Below the pieces are notes generated by a model. It made no database searches, was not told the DNA's origin, and was given only the letters and a program-made list of their open reading frames with translations. This document shows, in pieces, positions 42,608 through 52,095 of a DNA stretch of 64,000 nt; the stretch's first letter is position 1; every line of letters starts with the position of its first letter. Where the stretch lies: contig NZ_JAGFWR010000008.1 in assembly GCF_017599305.1 (NCBI RefSeq), positions 1-64,000 on the forward strand. The letters are read 5' to 3'. Source of the stretch: Micromonospora antibiotica. Its GTDB lineage: Bacteria > Actinomycetota > Actinomycetes > Mycobacteriales > Micromonosporaceae. The position numbers were made by a program, and so were the translations under genes.

Positions 42608-43579
42608 ATGAGCGACCCGAGTGCCGCTTCGATCGTGAGCACGCCCCGTCCCGAGCAGTTGACCGAGGCAAGCTCCCCGGCCACCGTCGGCCCGACGGGC
42701 AAGAAGGAGAAGCCGCGCAGCCTGCTCGGCGACGCCTGGATCGACCTGCGCCGCAAGCCGCTGTTCTGGATCTCCGCCATCTTCATCGTGCTCTTCGTGG
42801 TGATGTCGGCCTTCCCGTCGCTGTTCACCTCGGGTGACCCGGACGCCACCGCGCTCTCCCGCAGCCGGCTCGAGCCCTCCGGCGACGCGTGGTTCGGCTA
42901 CGACGTGCTCGGGCGGGACGTCTACGCCCGGGTGATCTACGGCGCCAACGCCTCGATCGTGGTCTCGCTGCTCTCCACGATCGGCACCCTGCTGATCGGT
43001 GGGGCGGTCGGCATCATCGCGGGCTACAAGGGCGGCTGGGTCGACGGCCTGCTCTCCCGGATCACCGACATCTTCTTCGGCCTGCCGTTCGTGCTCGGCG
43101 CGATCGTCATCCTCACCACGTTCAACGGCGCCGGATCCAACAACGGCGAGTGGGAGATCAAGTTCCTGGTGATCGGCTCGCTGGTGCTGCTGAGCTGGCC
43201 GGTGGTGATGCGGCTGATGCGCTCCTCGGTGCTCGCCACCAAGGAGGCCGACTACATCGTGGCGGCCCGCGCGATGGGTGCCAGCACCGGCCGGATCATC
43301 TTCAAGCACCTGCTGCCGAACTGCCTGGCGCCGCTGCTGGTCTACGGGACGATCATGATCGGCTCCTTCATCGGCGCCGAGGCCACCCTGTCCTTCCTGG
43401 GTATCGGCCTGCAGAGCCCGGTGGTCTCCTGGGGCATCATGATCAATGAAGCGCAGAACTACCTCCGGGTCTCGCCCTTCCTGCTCTTCTTCCCCTCCGC
43501 GTTCCTCGTCACCGCCGTGCTGAGCTTCGTCATGCTCGGCGAGGCGGTCCGCGAGGCCCTCGACCCGAAGCTCCGATAG
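42608..43579 (+). CDS. Oligopeptide ABC transporter permease (OppC/DppC type)
   Basis: 323 residues with a long cytoplasmic N-terminus (about 45) before TM1 (PLFWISAIFIVLFVVMSAF). GTDxxGRD-like WFGYDVLGRDVYARVIYGA, the EAA loop AARAMGASTGRIIFKHLLPN, and GAEATLSFLGIGLQSPVVSWG are OppC hallmarks. Six TMs. The TM1-TM2 loop is typical of OppC. It follows oppB after a 75-nt repeat-containing spacer. Confidence 0.93.
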   Translation: MSDPSAASIVSTPRPEQLTEASSPATVGPTGKKEKPRSLLGDAWIDLRRKPLFWISAIFIVLFVVMSAFPSLFTSGDPDATALSRSRLEPSGDAWFGYDVLGRDVYARVIYGANASIVVSLLSTIGTLLIGGAVGIIAGYKGGWVDGLLSRITDIFFGLPFVLGAIVILTTFNGAGSNNGEWEIKFLVIGSLVLLSWPVVMRLMRSSVLATKEADYIVAARAMGASTGRIIFKHLLPNCLAPLLVYGTIMIGSFIGAEATLSFLGIGLQSPVVSWGIMINEAQNYLRVSPFLLFFPSAFLVTAVLSFVMLGEAVREALDPKLR

Positions 43580-43590
43580 GGGAGACTGAG

Positions 43591-44626
43591 TTGTCCGACA
43601 TTCTCGTGTCCGAGCAGTCCGCGCCCGGCGCCGACGGATCCGGTCGCCCCTCCGGCCGGCTGCTCGAGGTCGACGACCTGCGGGTGGAGTTCCGCACCCG
43701 GGACGGCGTCGCCAAGGTCATCAACGGAGTGACGTACCACGTCGACGCGGGGGAGACCCTCGCCGTGCTCGGCGAGTCCGGCTCCGGTAAGAGCGTCACC
43801 GCGCAGACCATCATGGGCATCCTGGACATGCCGCCCGGCTTCGTCACCGGCGGTCAGGTCCGCTTCCACGGCAAGGACATGCTCACCATGTCCGCCGAGG
43901 AACGTCGCCGCATCCGTGGCGAGGGCATCGCGATGATCTTCCAGGACTCGCTCTCCGCCCTGAACCCGGTCTTCACCGTCGGGTTCCAGATCGCCGAGCA
44001 GTTCCGGGTCCGGCGCGGGATGAGCCGTTCCGACGCCAAGAAGCGCGCGATCGAGATGCTCGACCAGGTCAAGATCCCGAACGCCAAGGGCCGGTTCAGC
44101 AACTACCCGCACCAGTTCTCCGGCGGTATGCGGCAGCGCGCGATGATCGCGATGTCGCTGGCGCTCGACCCCGAGGTGCTGATCGCCGACGAGCCGACCA
44201 CCGCGCTGGACGTGACCGTGCAGGCCCAGATCATGGACCTGCTCGGTGAACTCCAGCGGGAACGCCGGATGGGCATGATCCTGATCACCCACGATCTCGG
44301 CGTGGTCGCCGACGTCGCGGACCGGATCGCGGTCATGTACGCCGGCCGGATCGTCGAGGAAGCCGACGTCTACGACCTGTACGCCAAGCCGGCGCACCCG
44401 TACACGCTCGGCCTGCTCAACTCGATCCCCCGGCTGGACGAGAAGGGGCAGCAGCTCCGCACCATCAAGGGCCTCCCGCCGAACCTGATGAACATCCCGC
44501 CGGGCTGCCCGTTCAACCCGCGCTGCCCCATGGCGCAGCCGGTGTGCCGGGAGACCGTCCCCCCGCTGTTGCAGATCGGCACCGGTCGGGCCAGCGCCTG
44601 CCACTTCGCCGAGGAGCTGGTGAACC

Positions 44627-44634
<8 letters not shown>
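43591..44634 (+). CDS. Oligopeptide ABC transporter ATP-binding protein (OppD/DppD type)
   Basis: 347 residues. Walker A LGESGSGKSVTAQTIMG, signature HQFSGGMRQRAMIAMSLA, Walker B VLIADEPTTALDVTVQ, H-loop LITHDLGVVADVAD and the C-terminal oligo_HPY extension (AHPYTLGLLNSIPRLDEKG, FNPRCPMAQPVCRE with Cys residues) that binds an Fe-S cluster in related proteins. It starts at TTG 43591, supported by GGGGAGA 5 nt upstream. It energises import together with the next gene. Confidence 0.93.
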
Positions 44635-45640
<1,006 letters not shown>

Positions 45641-45769
45641 GCCACACCCGGGCCGCCTGCCACCGTCACCCCGACGGCGGCAGGCGGTTCGTCGTTACCG
45701 GCCCGTGGTCCGGCAGCTCCACCCCACACCCGGGCGGTCCGCCCTTCCGCAACGCCCGGCGGTCCGCCC

Positions 45770-46138
45770 TTACAGCGGGCCGCGCCCCGCCCGCAGCAGC
45801 AACAGCGCGAGTTGGGTACCGTCGGCCCCCAACTCGGTGCGGAAGCGCTCCAGGATCTCGCGCTCCCGGGAGAGCACCAGCCGGGTGCCCCCGGAGGCCA
45901 TCCGGGTCACCCCGACCTCCTGGGAGAGCGCCGCCCGTTCCTGCCAGAGCGCGATCAGCGTCCGGTCGATCTCGTCGATCCGTTCCCTGATCGCCACGAT
46001 CCGCTCGGCCGCCGCCGTGTCACCGGTGCCGGTACGGGCGGCAGCGGCTCCGGTCGGGTCGGTCTCCGTGGGATCGGCCCCGGCCGGCTCGTCGTGCCGC
46101 GCGGGGCCACCGCTGGACTCCACCACGTCAGTCATCAT
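45770..46138 (-). CDS. Chorismate mutase, AroQ type
   Basis: 122 residues. A variable acidic/Ala-rich N-terminus (1-44) precedes an AroQ helical chorismate mutase domain: ERIVAIRERIDEIDRTLIALW, ERAALSQEVGVTRMASGG, REREILERFRTELG. The conserved Arg, Lys-like and Glu positions around IDEIDRTLI and LSREREI fit. It rearranges chorismate to prephenate, the branch point to Phe and Tyr. ATG at 46138 has GAGGGG 7 nt upstream. Upstream lies a leader peptide rich in Phe and Tyr and a terminator, so it is likely controlled by attenuation. Confidence 0.88.
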   Translation of the reverse strand: MMTDVVESSGGPARHDEPAGADPTETDPTGAAAARTGTGDTAAAERIVAIRERIDEIDRTLIALWQERAALSQEVGVTRMASGGTRLVLSREREILERFRTELGADGTQLALLLLRAGRGPL

Positions 46139-46186
46139 CGTCGTACCCCTCGGGTCTCGGGCCCGGTGTTCGGATCCCGGGACGAA

Positions 46187-46217
46187 AAAGCCCCGGGCTC
46201 TCCGAGCCCGGGGCTTT
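46187..46217 (-). terminator. Attenuator terminator of the chorismate mutase leader
   Basis: 14-bp perfect stem (46217-46204 with 46200-46187) and 3-nt loop. On the minus strand it ends in five T (46189-46185). It lies between the leader-peptide stop (46233) and the chorismate mutase start (46138). It is the only hairpin in this window with a clear U-tract. Confidence 0.8.
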
Positions 46218-46232
46218 CGTAGGTCCTGTCGA

Positions 46233-46298
46233 TCAGGCGCGACCCACGGCTGCCGGACTCCCGGTGCCGTAGTAAAAGAAGAACCGCCGCTCGATCAC
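46233..46298 (-). CDS. Leader peptide of chorismate mutase (MIERRFFFYYGTG...)
   Basis: A 21-residue ORF too short for ordinary gene finders. It starts at GTG 46298, contains the run FFFYY (codons TTC TTC TTT TAC TAC, the TTT being very rare at this GC content) and stops at TGA 46235-46233. A CATACT -10-like box ends 7 nt before the GTG and there is no Shine-Dalgarno, so it is probably leaderless. Directly after the Tyr codons comes a hairpin, CGGC-CCGG/CCGG-GCCG (46269-46247), in the position of a pause or 1:2 stem. This matches classical amino-acid attenuators such as the E. coli pheA leader. Function is inferred from arrangement. Confidence 0.7.
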   Translation of the reverse strand: MIERRFFFYYGTGSPAAVGRA

Positions 46299-46305
46299 GT
46301 CGTCG

Positions 46306-46335
46306 AGTATGCCGACCGGAAGCCGGTCCGCGCAA
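46306..46335 (-). promoter_or_regulatory. Putative promoter of leader-chorismate mutase transcript
   Basis: Minus strand -35 TTGCGC (46335-46330), 18-bp spacer, -10 CATACT (46311-46306). The predicted start falls on or beside the leader GTG. Confidence 0.5.
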
Positions 46336-46436
46336 GCAGTCCCCGGCCACCGGGTGCGACCGTGTCCCCGCCGACGGGATCGGGCCGGGCTTCCCGTCGG
46401 CGCGCGGACGCGCCGACGGGAAGCCCGGCCCTCAGA

Positions 46437-48287
46437 TCAGCCCAACCGGGTGATGCGGTCCGCCGCCGTGGGGGCGACCGGCTCCCCGGCACCCAGGTAC
46501 GCCACCAGGGCGTCCACGTCGAAACCGGGTGCCGTGGTCCGGCCGGTGCCACCCGCCAGCTCGGTGAACCCGTCCCCGCCGTTGGCGAGGAAGTCGTTCG
46601 TGGTGACCCGGAAGCTGGCCGCCGGGTCGACCGGGGTGCCGTTCAGGGCCAGCGCGCTGACCCGCGAGCCGGCCGGGGCGGTGCTGTCGTACGAGTAGGT
46701 CAGCCCGGCCGACGGCTGGAGGATGCGCTGGGTGGTCTGCCCCTTGAAGCCGACGAACTGCTGCTCCAGCACGTCCTTGAGCTGCGCGCCGGTGAACGTC
46801 TGGGTGACCACCAGGTTGTTGAACGGCTGCACGGTGAACGCCTCGCCGTAAGTCACCTCGCCCGGCGCCTCACCACCGGCCGACGCCGCGTACGACAGGG
46901 AGGCCCGAACGCCACCCGGGTTCATCAGCGCGAGCTGCGCCCCGTCGCCCCTGGTGTACGCCAGCTGCGCGTCGGCGATCACGTCACCCATCGGGCTCTC
47001 CCCGTTGGGCCGGACGTCCCGGACGATGTCGGCGCTGATCTTCCCGACCACCCGGTTGGCGATCGGGGCGACCGCCGTGCGGTACTTGTCGGCCAGCGTC
47101 TTCGCGCCCGCGTCGACCAGGGCCGGGTTCTTGGCGAACACCCCGCCGGTCTGCTGCCAGGTCCCGTCGGCGTTGCGCACGCCGTTCTCCACGATCACGT
47201 TCTTCGCGGTGATGCCGGTGAACCGGCCGGTCCGCCGGTCCAGCGAGTAGTCGATGTCGGTGACCAGCTGGCCGTTGTTGCCGGCGCTGGTGACCACGCT
47301 CGGCTTGCCCGAGGAGTTCGGCAGCGAGCAGGAGTAGAAGCGGTGGGTGTGCCCGGAGACCACCACGCCGAACTCCGGCCGCAGGCCCTTGACGATGTCG
47401 ACGATCGGGCCGGAGAAGTTGGCGCAGTCGGAGACGCCCGGGGTGGCCGGCGGCGCGGACTGTGCGCCGCCCTCGTGCACCAGCAGCACCATCGCCTTGA
47501 CACCGAAGAGCTTGAGCAGGCCGCCCCACTTGTTGGCGGTCTGCACCTCGTCGGTGAAGGTGACGTCCTTGATGCCGGCCGGGTTGACGATGCCCGGGGT
47601 GCCCTCCAGGGTGACCCCGACGAAGCCGACCGGCACGCCGCCGACGAACTTCACGTCGATCGGGGGCAGGATCGGCAGCTTGGTCTTCTTGTTGATGGTG
47701 TTGGCGGCGAGGTAGGTGAACTTCGCGCCGGCGAAGCCGTCGCCGTCCTGGCAGCCGTCGACCGGGTGGCAGCCGCCCTTGTCGATCCGGAGCAGCTCCT
47801 TGACGCCCTCGTCGAACTCGTGGTTGCCGACCGAGCTGACGTCCAGGCCGATCTGGTTCATCAGCTCGATGGTGGGCTCGTCGTGGAAGGCGGCGCTGAC
47901 CAGCGGGGTGGCCCCGATCAGGTCGCCGGCGCCGACGGTGGTGGTGACCCGGCCCTCGGCCTTCGCCTCGGCGCGCAGCTTCTTCAGCCAGGTGGCCAGG
48001 TATTCCACCCCGCCGGCCGGGGTGCCGTTGACGGTCGCGCCGCTGCCGCCGGGCGGGTCGATCGCGCCGTGGAAGTCGTTGTAGCTGAGGAACTGGCCCT
48101 TGACCTCGCCACCCGTCGCGGTGGCGTACGAGACGGCGACCGGGGCGAGGCCGGCCCCGGGGGCGGCGTCGGCCGGCGGCGTGGTGGTGCGGCCGGTGCT
48201 GGGCAGGCTGGCCACGACGGCCAGGGCGAGGACCGGCGCGGCGAGGTGACGCAGCACGGCCCGACCGCGCGAGCGCGGTTGACTCAT
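46437..48287 (-). CDS. Secreted bifunctional 5'-nucleotidase / 2',3'-cyclic phosphodiesterase
   Basis: 616 residues. Signal peptide about 1-45 (LRHLAAPVLALAVVASLPS). The metallophosphoesterase domain (about 65-330) has LSYNDFHGAIDPP, VGAGDLIGATPLVSA, VGNHEFDEGVKELL and VVSGHTHRFYSC. The 5'-nucleotidase C-terminal domain (about 380-600) has DVIADAQLAYTRG, LMNPGGVRASL, GEAFTVQPFNNLVVTQT and TNDFLANGGDGF. It dephosphorylates extracellular nucleotides for nucleoside and phosphate recovery. No sortase motif or anchor, so released. ATG at 48287 follows GGGAGA. Confidence 0.93.
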   Translation of the reverse strand: MSQPRSRGRAVLRHLAAPVLALAVVASLPSTGRTTTPPADAAPGAGLAPVAVSYATATGGEVKGQFLSYNDFHGAIDPPGGSGATVNGTPAGGVEYLATWLKKLRAEAKAEGRVTTTVGAGDLIGATPLVSAAFHDEPTIELMNQIGLDVSSVGNHEFDEGVKELLRIDKGGCHPVDGCQDGDGFAGAKFTYLAANTINKKTKLPILPPIDVKFVGGVPVGFVGVTLEGTPGIVNPAGIKDVTFTDEVQTANKWGGLLKLFGVKAMVLLVHEGGAQSAPPATPGVSDCANFSGPIVDIVKGLRPEFGVVVSGHTHRFYSCSLPNSSGKPSVVTSAGNNGQLVTDIDYSLDRRTGRFTGITAKNVIVENGVRNADGTWQQTGGVFAKNPALVDAGAKTLADKYRTAVAPIANRVVGKISADIVRDVRPNGESPMGDVIADAQLAYTRGDGAQLALMNPGGVRASLSYAASAGGEAPGEVTYGEAFTVQPFNNLVVTQTFTGAQLKDVLEQQFVGFKGQTTQRILQPSAGLTYSYDSTAPAGSRVSALALNGTPVDPAASFRVTTNDFLANGGDGFTELAGGTGRTTAPGFDVDALVAYLGAGEPVAPTAADRITRLG

Positions 48288-48511
48288 GGTTGTTCTCCCA
48301 AGTCGTCTACGGGGGAGCAGGCGGGGATTTCCCGGGTCATCGTCGCGCCTCGGGACCCAAGATGCCAGTGGGGCCACCGTGACAGGTTCGTCTCAGTCCG
48401 GTCGGGGCGGTCGCCGGGGCCACGGGGGAGCTGCGGCAGATGGACCGTGGCGGTCGGCCGGCGGGGGTACGGCGTCCGGCCGGGCGTGCGGGAAGTGTCC
48501 GGCCGACGGCA

Positions 48512-48517
48512 TAGACT
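48512..48517 (+). promoter_or_regulatory. -10 box upstream of pcrA
   Basis: TAGACT ends 9 nt before the pcrA ATG, with no Shine-Dalgarno between. Compatible with a leaderless or near-leaderless message. Confidence 0.4.
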
Positions 48518-48526
48518 CGCCGTGCG

Positions 48527-50929
48527 ATGCATCCTCTCTTCGACATCCCCGCGTCCCCGCCCGCGCCCGAGCCCGCGTCGGTTCCGCCGCGCCGGCCCGG
48601 CCCCGCCCGCCGCCTCGATCCGCAGGACCTGGTGGAGGGCCTGAACGGTCCCCAGCGGGACGCGGTCACCCACTCCGGTTCGCCGCTGCTGATCGTGGCC
48701 GGGGCCGGCTCCGGCAAGACCCGGGTGCTCACCCACCGGATCGCCTACCTGCTCGCCGCGCGGGACGTCCACCCCGGCGAGATCATCGCGATCACCTTCA
48801 CCAACAAGGCCGCCGGTGAGATGAAGGAACGGGTGACCCACCTGGTCGGCCCGCGCGCCCGGCTGATGTGGGTGTCGACGTTCCACTCCGCCTGCGTGCG
48901 CATCCTGCGCGCCGAGCACGAGCACGCCGGCCTGAAGTCGACCTTCTCCATCTACGACGCCGACGACTCCCGCCGGCTGATGCAACTGGTCGCCCGGGAG
49001 CTGGATCTCGACCCGAAGCGCTACCCGGCCCGGGGGCTCGCCGCCCAGGTGTCCAACCTGAAGAACGAGCTGACCGACCCGGAGGAGTTCGCCGGCCGGG
49101 CCACGGGCCCCAACGAGCGGGCGCTCGCCGAGGCGTACACCCTCTACCAGCGGCGGCTGCGGGAGGCGCACGCGCTGGACTTCGACGACCTGATCATGAC
49201 GACGGTGCACCTGCTCCAGTCGCACCCGCACGTCGCGGAGAGCTACCGCCGCCGGTTCCGGCACGTCCTGGTCGACGAGTACCAGGACACCAACCACGCG
49301 CAGTACACCCTGATCAAGGAGCTGGTCGCCGGCACCGAGGGGATCGCGCCGGCCGAGCTGTGCGTGGTCGGCGACGCCGACCAGTCGATCTACGCGTTCC
49401 GGGGCGCGACGATCCGCAACATCCTGGAGTTCGAACGGGACTTCACCGACGCCCGGACGATCCTGCTGGAGCAGAACTACCGCTCCACCCAGACCATCCT
49501 CAACGCGGCCAACGCGGTGATCGACCGCAACACCTCCCGCAAGCCCAAGCGGCTGTGGAGCGACGCCGGGGCCGGTGAGCAGATCGTCGGCTACGTCGCC
49601 GACACCGAGCACGCCGAGGCCGACTGGGTGGGCCGGGAGGTCGACCGGCTGGTCGACGCGGGGGAGACCCGCCCCGGCGACGTGGCCGTCTTCTACCGCA
49701 CCAACGCCCAGTCCCGGGTCTTCGAGGAGGTGTTCATCCGGGTCGGCCTGCCCTACAAGGTGGTCGGCGGAGTGCGCTTCTACGAACGCAAGGAGGTCCG
49801 CGACGCGCTGGCCTACCTGCGCGCGGTGGTCAACGACGACGACACGGTCAGCCTCCGCCGGGTGCTGAACACCCCACGCCGGGGCATCGGCGACCGGGCC
49901 GAGGCGTGCGTCGAGGCGCTCTCCAGCCGGGACCGGATCTCCTTCGGCGCGGCGCTGCGCCGGGCCCGGGAGGCACCGGGCATCTCCACCCGGGCCGCCA
50001 ACTCCATCGCCGAGTTCGTCGCGCTCCTCGACGGTGCCCGCGAGCTGGCCGAGGAGGGCACCCCGGAGGAGGTGCTGGAGGCGCTGCTGACCCGGTCGGG
50101 CTACCTGACCGAGCTGGAGGAGAGCCTCGACCCGCAGGACGCCGGCCGGGTCGACAACCTCCAGGAACTGGTCAGCGTCGCCCGGGAGTACACCGAGCGG
50201 ATCGAGGCGCTGGGCGAGGACGGTGAGCGGGCCACCCTCGCCGGTTTCCTGGAGCAGGTGGCGCTGGTCGCCGACGCCGACCAGATCCCCTCCGACGACC
50301 CCGACCACCAGGGGGTCGTCACCCTGATGACCCTGCACACCGCCAAGGGCCTGGAATTCCCGGTGGTGTTCCTGACCGGCCTGGAGGACGGCGTCTTCCC
50401 CCACCTGCGCTCGCTGGGCGACACCCGGGAGCTGGAGGAGGAGCGGCGGCTGGCGTACGTGGGCATCACCCGGGCCCGGCAGCGGCTCTACCTGTCCCGG
50501 GCGGTCACCCGTTCGGCCTGGGGGCAGCCGTCGTACAACCCGCCGTCGCGCTTCCTGGAGGAGCTGCCGCCGGAGCTGGTCCGCTGGGAGCGCACAGAGG
50601 GGACGTACACCTCGTGGGCCGGTGGGGGCGGCGGCGTCGGGGGGCGTGCGGACCGCGTGCCCGGCGGGCGTGGCGGCTTCACCGGGGGCACGCCGAGGGC
50701 GACGGAGCTGGCGAAACGGCTCGGGGTCGACGCCAGTCGGCTGGCCACCGCCAGCGAGCTGCCGCAGGGGCCGAAGGTGTCGGCCGGTGACCGGGTCAAC
50801 CACCAGCGCTACGGCCTGGGGCGGGTGCTCGCGGTCGAGGGCCACGGGCCGAGCGCCCGCGCGCAGATCGACTTCGGCGACCAGACCATGTGGCTGGTGC
50901 TGCGGCACGCCCCGCTCGACAAGCTCTGA
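48527..50929 (+). CDS. pcrA: ATP-dependent DNA helicase PcrA/UvrD (UvrD1)
   Basis: 800 residues, SF1A 3'-5' helicase for repair and replication restart. A Pro-rich N-terminus is followed by Q motif LNGPQRDAVTH, Walker A VAGAGSGKTRVL (58-69), motif Ia TFTNKAAGEMKERV, motif II LVDEYQDTNHAQY (about 247), motif III VGDADQSIYAFRGA, motif IV NYRST, motif V VTLMTLHTAKGLEFPVVF and motif VI EERRLAYVGITRARQRLYL. The C-terminal VSAGDRVNHQRYGLGRVLAV is the PcrA Tudor-like RNAP-binding domain. No fusion or break is seen. Confidence 0.97.
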   Translation: MHPLFDIPASPPAPEPASVPPRRPGPARRLDPQDLVEGLNGPQRDAVTHSGSPLLIVAGAGSGKTRVLTHRIAYLLAARDVHPGEIIAITFTNKAAGEMKERVTHLVGPRARLMWVSTFHSACVRILRAEHEHAGLKSTFSIYDADDSRRLMQLVARELDLDPKRYPARGLAAQVSNLKNELTDPEEFAGRATGPNERALAEAYTLYQRRLREAHALDFDDLIMTTVHLLQSHPHVAESYRRRFRHVLVDEYQDTNHAQYTLIKELVAGTEGIAPAELCVVGDADQSIYAFRGATIRNILEFERDFTDARTILLEQNYRSTQTILNAANAVIDRNTSRKPKRLWSDAGAGEQIVGYVADTEHAEADWVGREVDRLVDAGETRPGDVAVFYRTNAQSRVFEEVFIRVGLPYKVVGGVRFYERKEVRDALAYLRAVVNDDDTVSLRRVLNTPRRGIGDRAEACVEALSSRDRISFGAALRRAREAPGISTRAANSIAEFVALLDGARELAEEGTPEEVLEALLTRSGYLTELEESLDPQDAGRVDNLQELVSVAREYTERIEALGEDGERATLAGFLEQVALVADADQIPSDDPDHQGVVTLMTLHTAKGLEFPVVFLTGLEDGVFPHLRSLGDTRELEEERRLAYVGITRARQRLYLSRAVTRSAWGQPSYNPPSRFLEELPPELVRWERTEGTYTSWAGGGGGVGGRADRVPGGRGGFTGGTPRATELAKRLGVDASRLATASELPQGPKVSAGDRVNHQRYGLGRVLAVEGHGPSARAQIDFGDQTMWLVLRHAPLDKL

Positions 50930-50937
50930 GGCGACAG

Positions 50938-50978
50938 CGAAGGGCCCGGCCCGGCAGCACGCCGGGCCGGGCCCTTCG
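50938..50978. terminator. Bidirectional terminator between pcrA and an M23 peptidase gene
   Basis: 18-bp perfect arms (50938-50955 and 50961-50978) and 5-nt loop AGCAC, 8 nt after the pcrA stop and 10 nt from the convergent stop. Confidence 0.8.
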
Positions 50979-50988
50979 CCGTCGCGGC

Positions 50989-51831
50989 TCAGCAGGCCAC
51001 GTCGATGCCCCGGGCGCGCAGGAACGGCGCCGGGTCGATCTGGTTCCACATCTGCCCCTGGTGCACCTCGAAGTGCAGGTGGGGGCCGGTGGAGTCGCCG
51101 GTGGAGCCCTCGTAGCCGAGCACCTCGCCGACGCCGACCCGGTCCCCGACGGCGACCTTCACGCTGCTCTGGTGGGCGTAGTGGGTCAGGTAGCCGTTGC
51201 CGTGGTCGACGAAGACCGAGATGCCGTAGCCGTCGCCGACGTCGCCGGCCTTGACCACGGTGCCGGCCGCGGCGGCGTGGATCGGGGTGCCGGCCGGCAT
51301 GGCGAAGTCGATTCCGGCGTGCAGGGCGCCCCCGCGCTGCCCGTAGCAGGAGGTGATCCCGGCCCCCGCCATGGGGATCACCCAGGACGGCTTCGGCTTG
51401 GGAGCGGTGGTCTTCCTGGCGACGGCCTTCGGCTTCGCGGTGACCTTCGGCTTGGCCTTCGGCTTCCGCGTCGGGGCGGCCGTCGGGGTGGGACTGGCGC
51501 TGGTGGGGGTCGGCACGGCGCTGGGGCTGGCCGGGGCGGTCGACTCCCGGGTGGACCGGTCGGCACGGTCGGTGGCCTCGGCACGGGCCTGTGCGTCGAG
51601 CGCGACGGCGGCCGGCTCGGGGGCGTCGTCCCGGTCGAGGGCGGCCGTGGCGGCCCCGGCCAGGCCGAGGCCGACCAGGGCGACCACGCCGACGGCGAGG
51701 GCGCGTGCGCCGCGTGGGTGACGCCGCCGGTGCCGGATCACGGCGGCGGAGATCCGCGCGTTGCGGGTGCTGCTGGCAGTGCGGGTGGTGCTGTCGGCGT
51801 TGCCGGTGGTGCTGTCGTTGTCTTCCTGCAC
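50989..51831 (-). CDS. M23-family peptidoglycan endopeptidase, membrane-anchored
   Basis: 280 residues. Basic N-terminus then a TM/signal helix (about 42-65: ALAVGVVALVGLGLAGAATAAL). A Ser/Pro/Thr and Lys/Pro/Ala-rich linker covers 70-150. The M23 domain has YGQRGGALHAGIDFAMPAGTPI (zinc His and Asp in HAGID), NGYLTHYAHQSSVKV and the HLHFEVHQG motif, so zinc ligands and catalytic His are intact. GTG at 51831 has GAAGG 6 nt upstream. A second M23 gene lies next to it in the same direction. Confidence 0.9.
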   Translation of the reverse strand: MQEDNDSTTGNADSTTRTASSTRNARISAAVIRHRRRHPRGARALAVGVVALVGLGLAGAATAALDRDDAPEPAAVALDAQARAEATDRADRSTRESTAPASPSAVPTPTSASPTPTAAPTRKPKAKPKVTAKPKAVARKTTAPKPKPSWVIPMAGAGITSCYGQRGGALHAGIDFAMPAGTPIHAAAAGTVVKAGDVGDGYGISVFVDHGNGYLTHYAHQSSVKVAVGDRVGVGEVLGYEGSTGDSTGPHLHFEVHQGQMWNQIDPAPFLRARGIDVAC

Positions 51832-52048
51832 GGCGGACCTTCACACACTCAGGGGATTCGGACCGGACCATCCTGGGTGTCGGAGCGCGCCGGGACGGGA
51901 ACCGGTACCGGCGGGTAGCCCCGACCGCCCCGGAGGGCTGCCCGGCTATGTCCCGCAGGGGTGTCGTCTGCCCCGTTGACCGGGCCGGGTCGCCAGTGTC
52001 GTCGGTCACATCGCGGTGTGTGACGCAGCAGACTTACCCACACGCGAA

Positions 52049-52076
52049 ACCGCCCGGATCCGTAGATCCGGGCGGT
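52049..52076 (-). terminator. Terminator of the second M23 gene
   Basis: 12-bp perfect stem (52049-52060 with 52065-52076) and loop CGTA, 19 nt past the stop on the minus strand. The run TTTCG follows. Confidence 0.75.
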
Positions 52077-52095
52077 CAACAGGCGTCACGCAGGG

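Noticed and set aside
46135..46350. A 71-residue minus-strand ORF (Arg/Leu-rich) overlapping the aromatic leader
   Set aside because: It runs through the terminator hairpin, lacks a ribosome site, and its composition is that of a shadow frame.
48284..52009. A 1241-residue minus-strand open frame
   Set aside because: It lies opposite pcrA, which has every helicase motif; the antisense product is low complexity.
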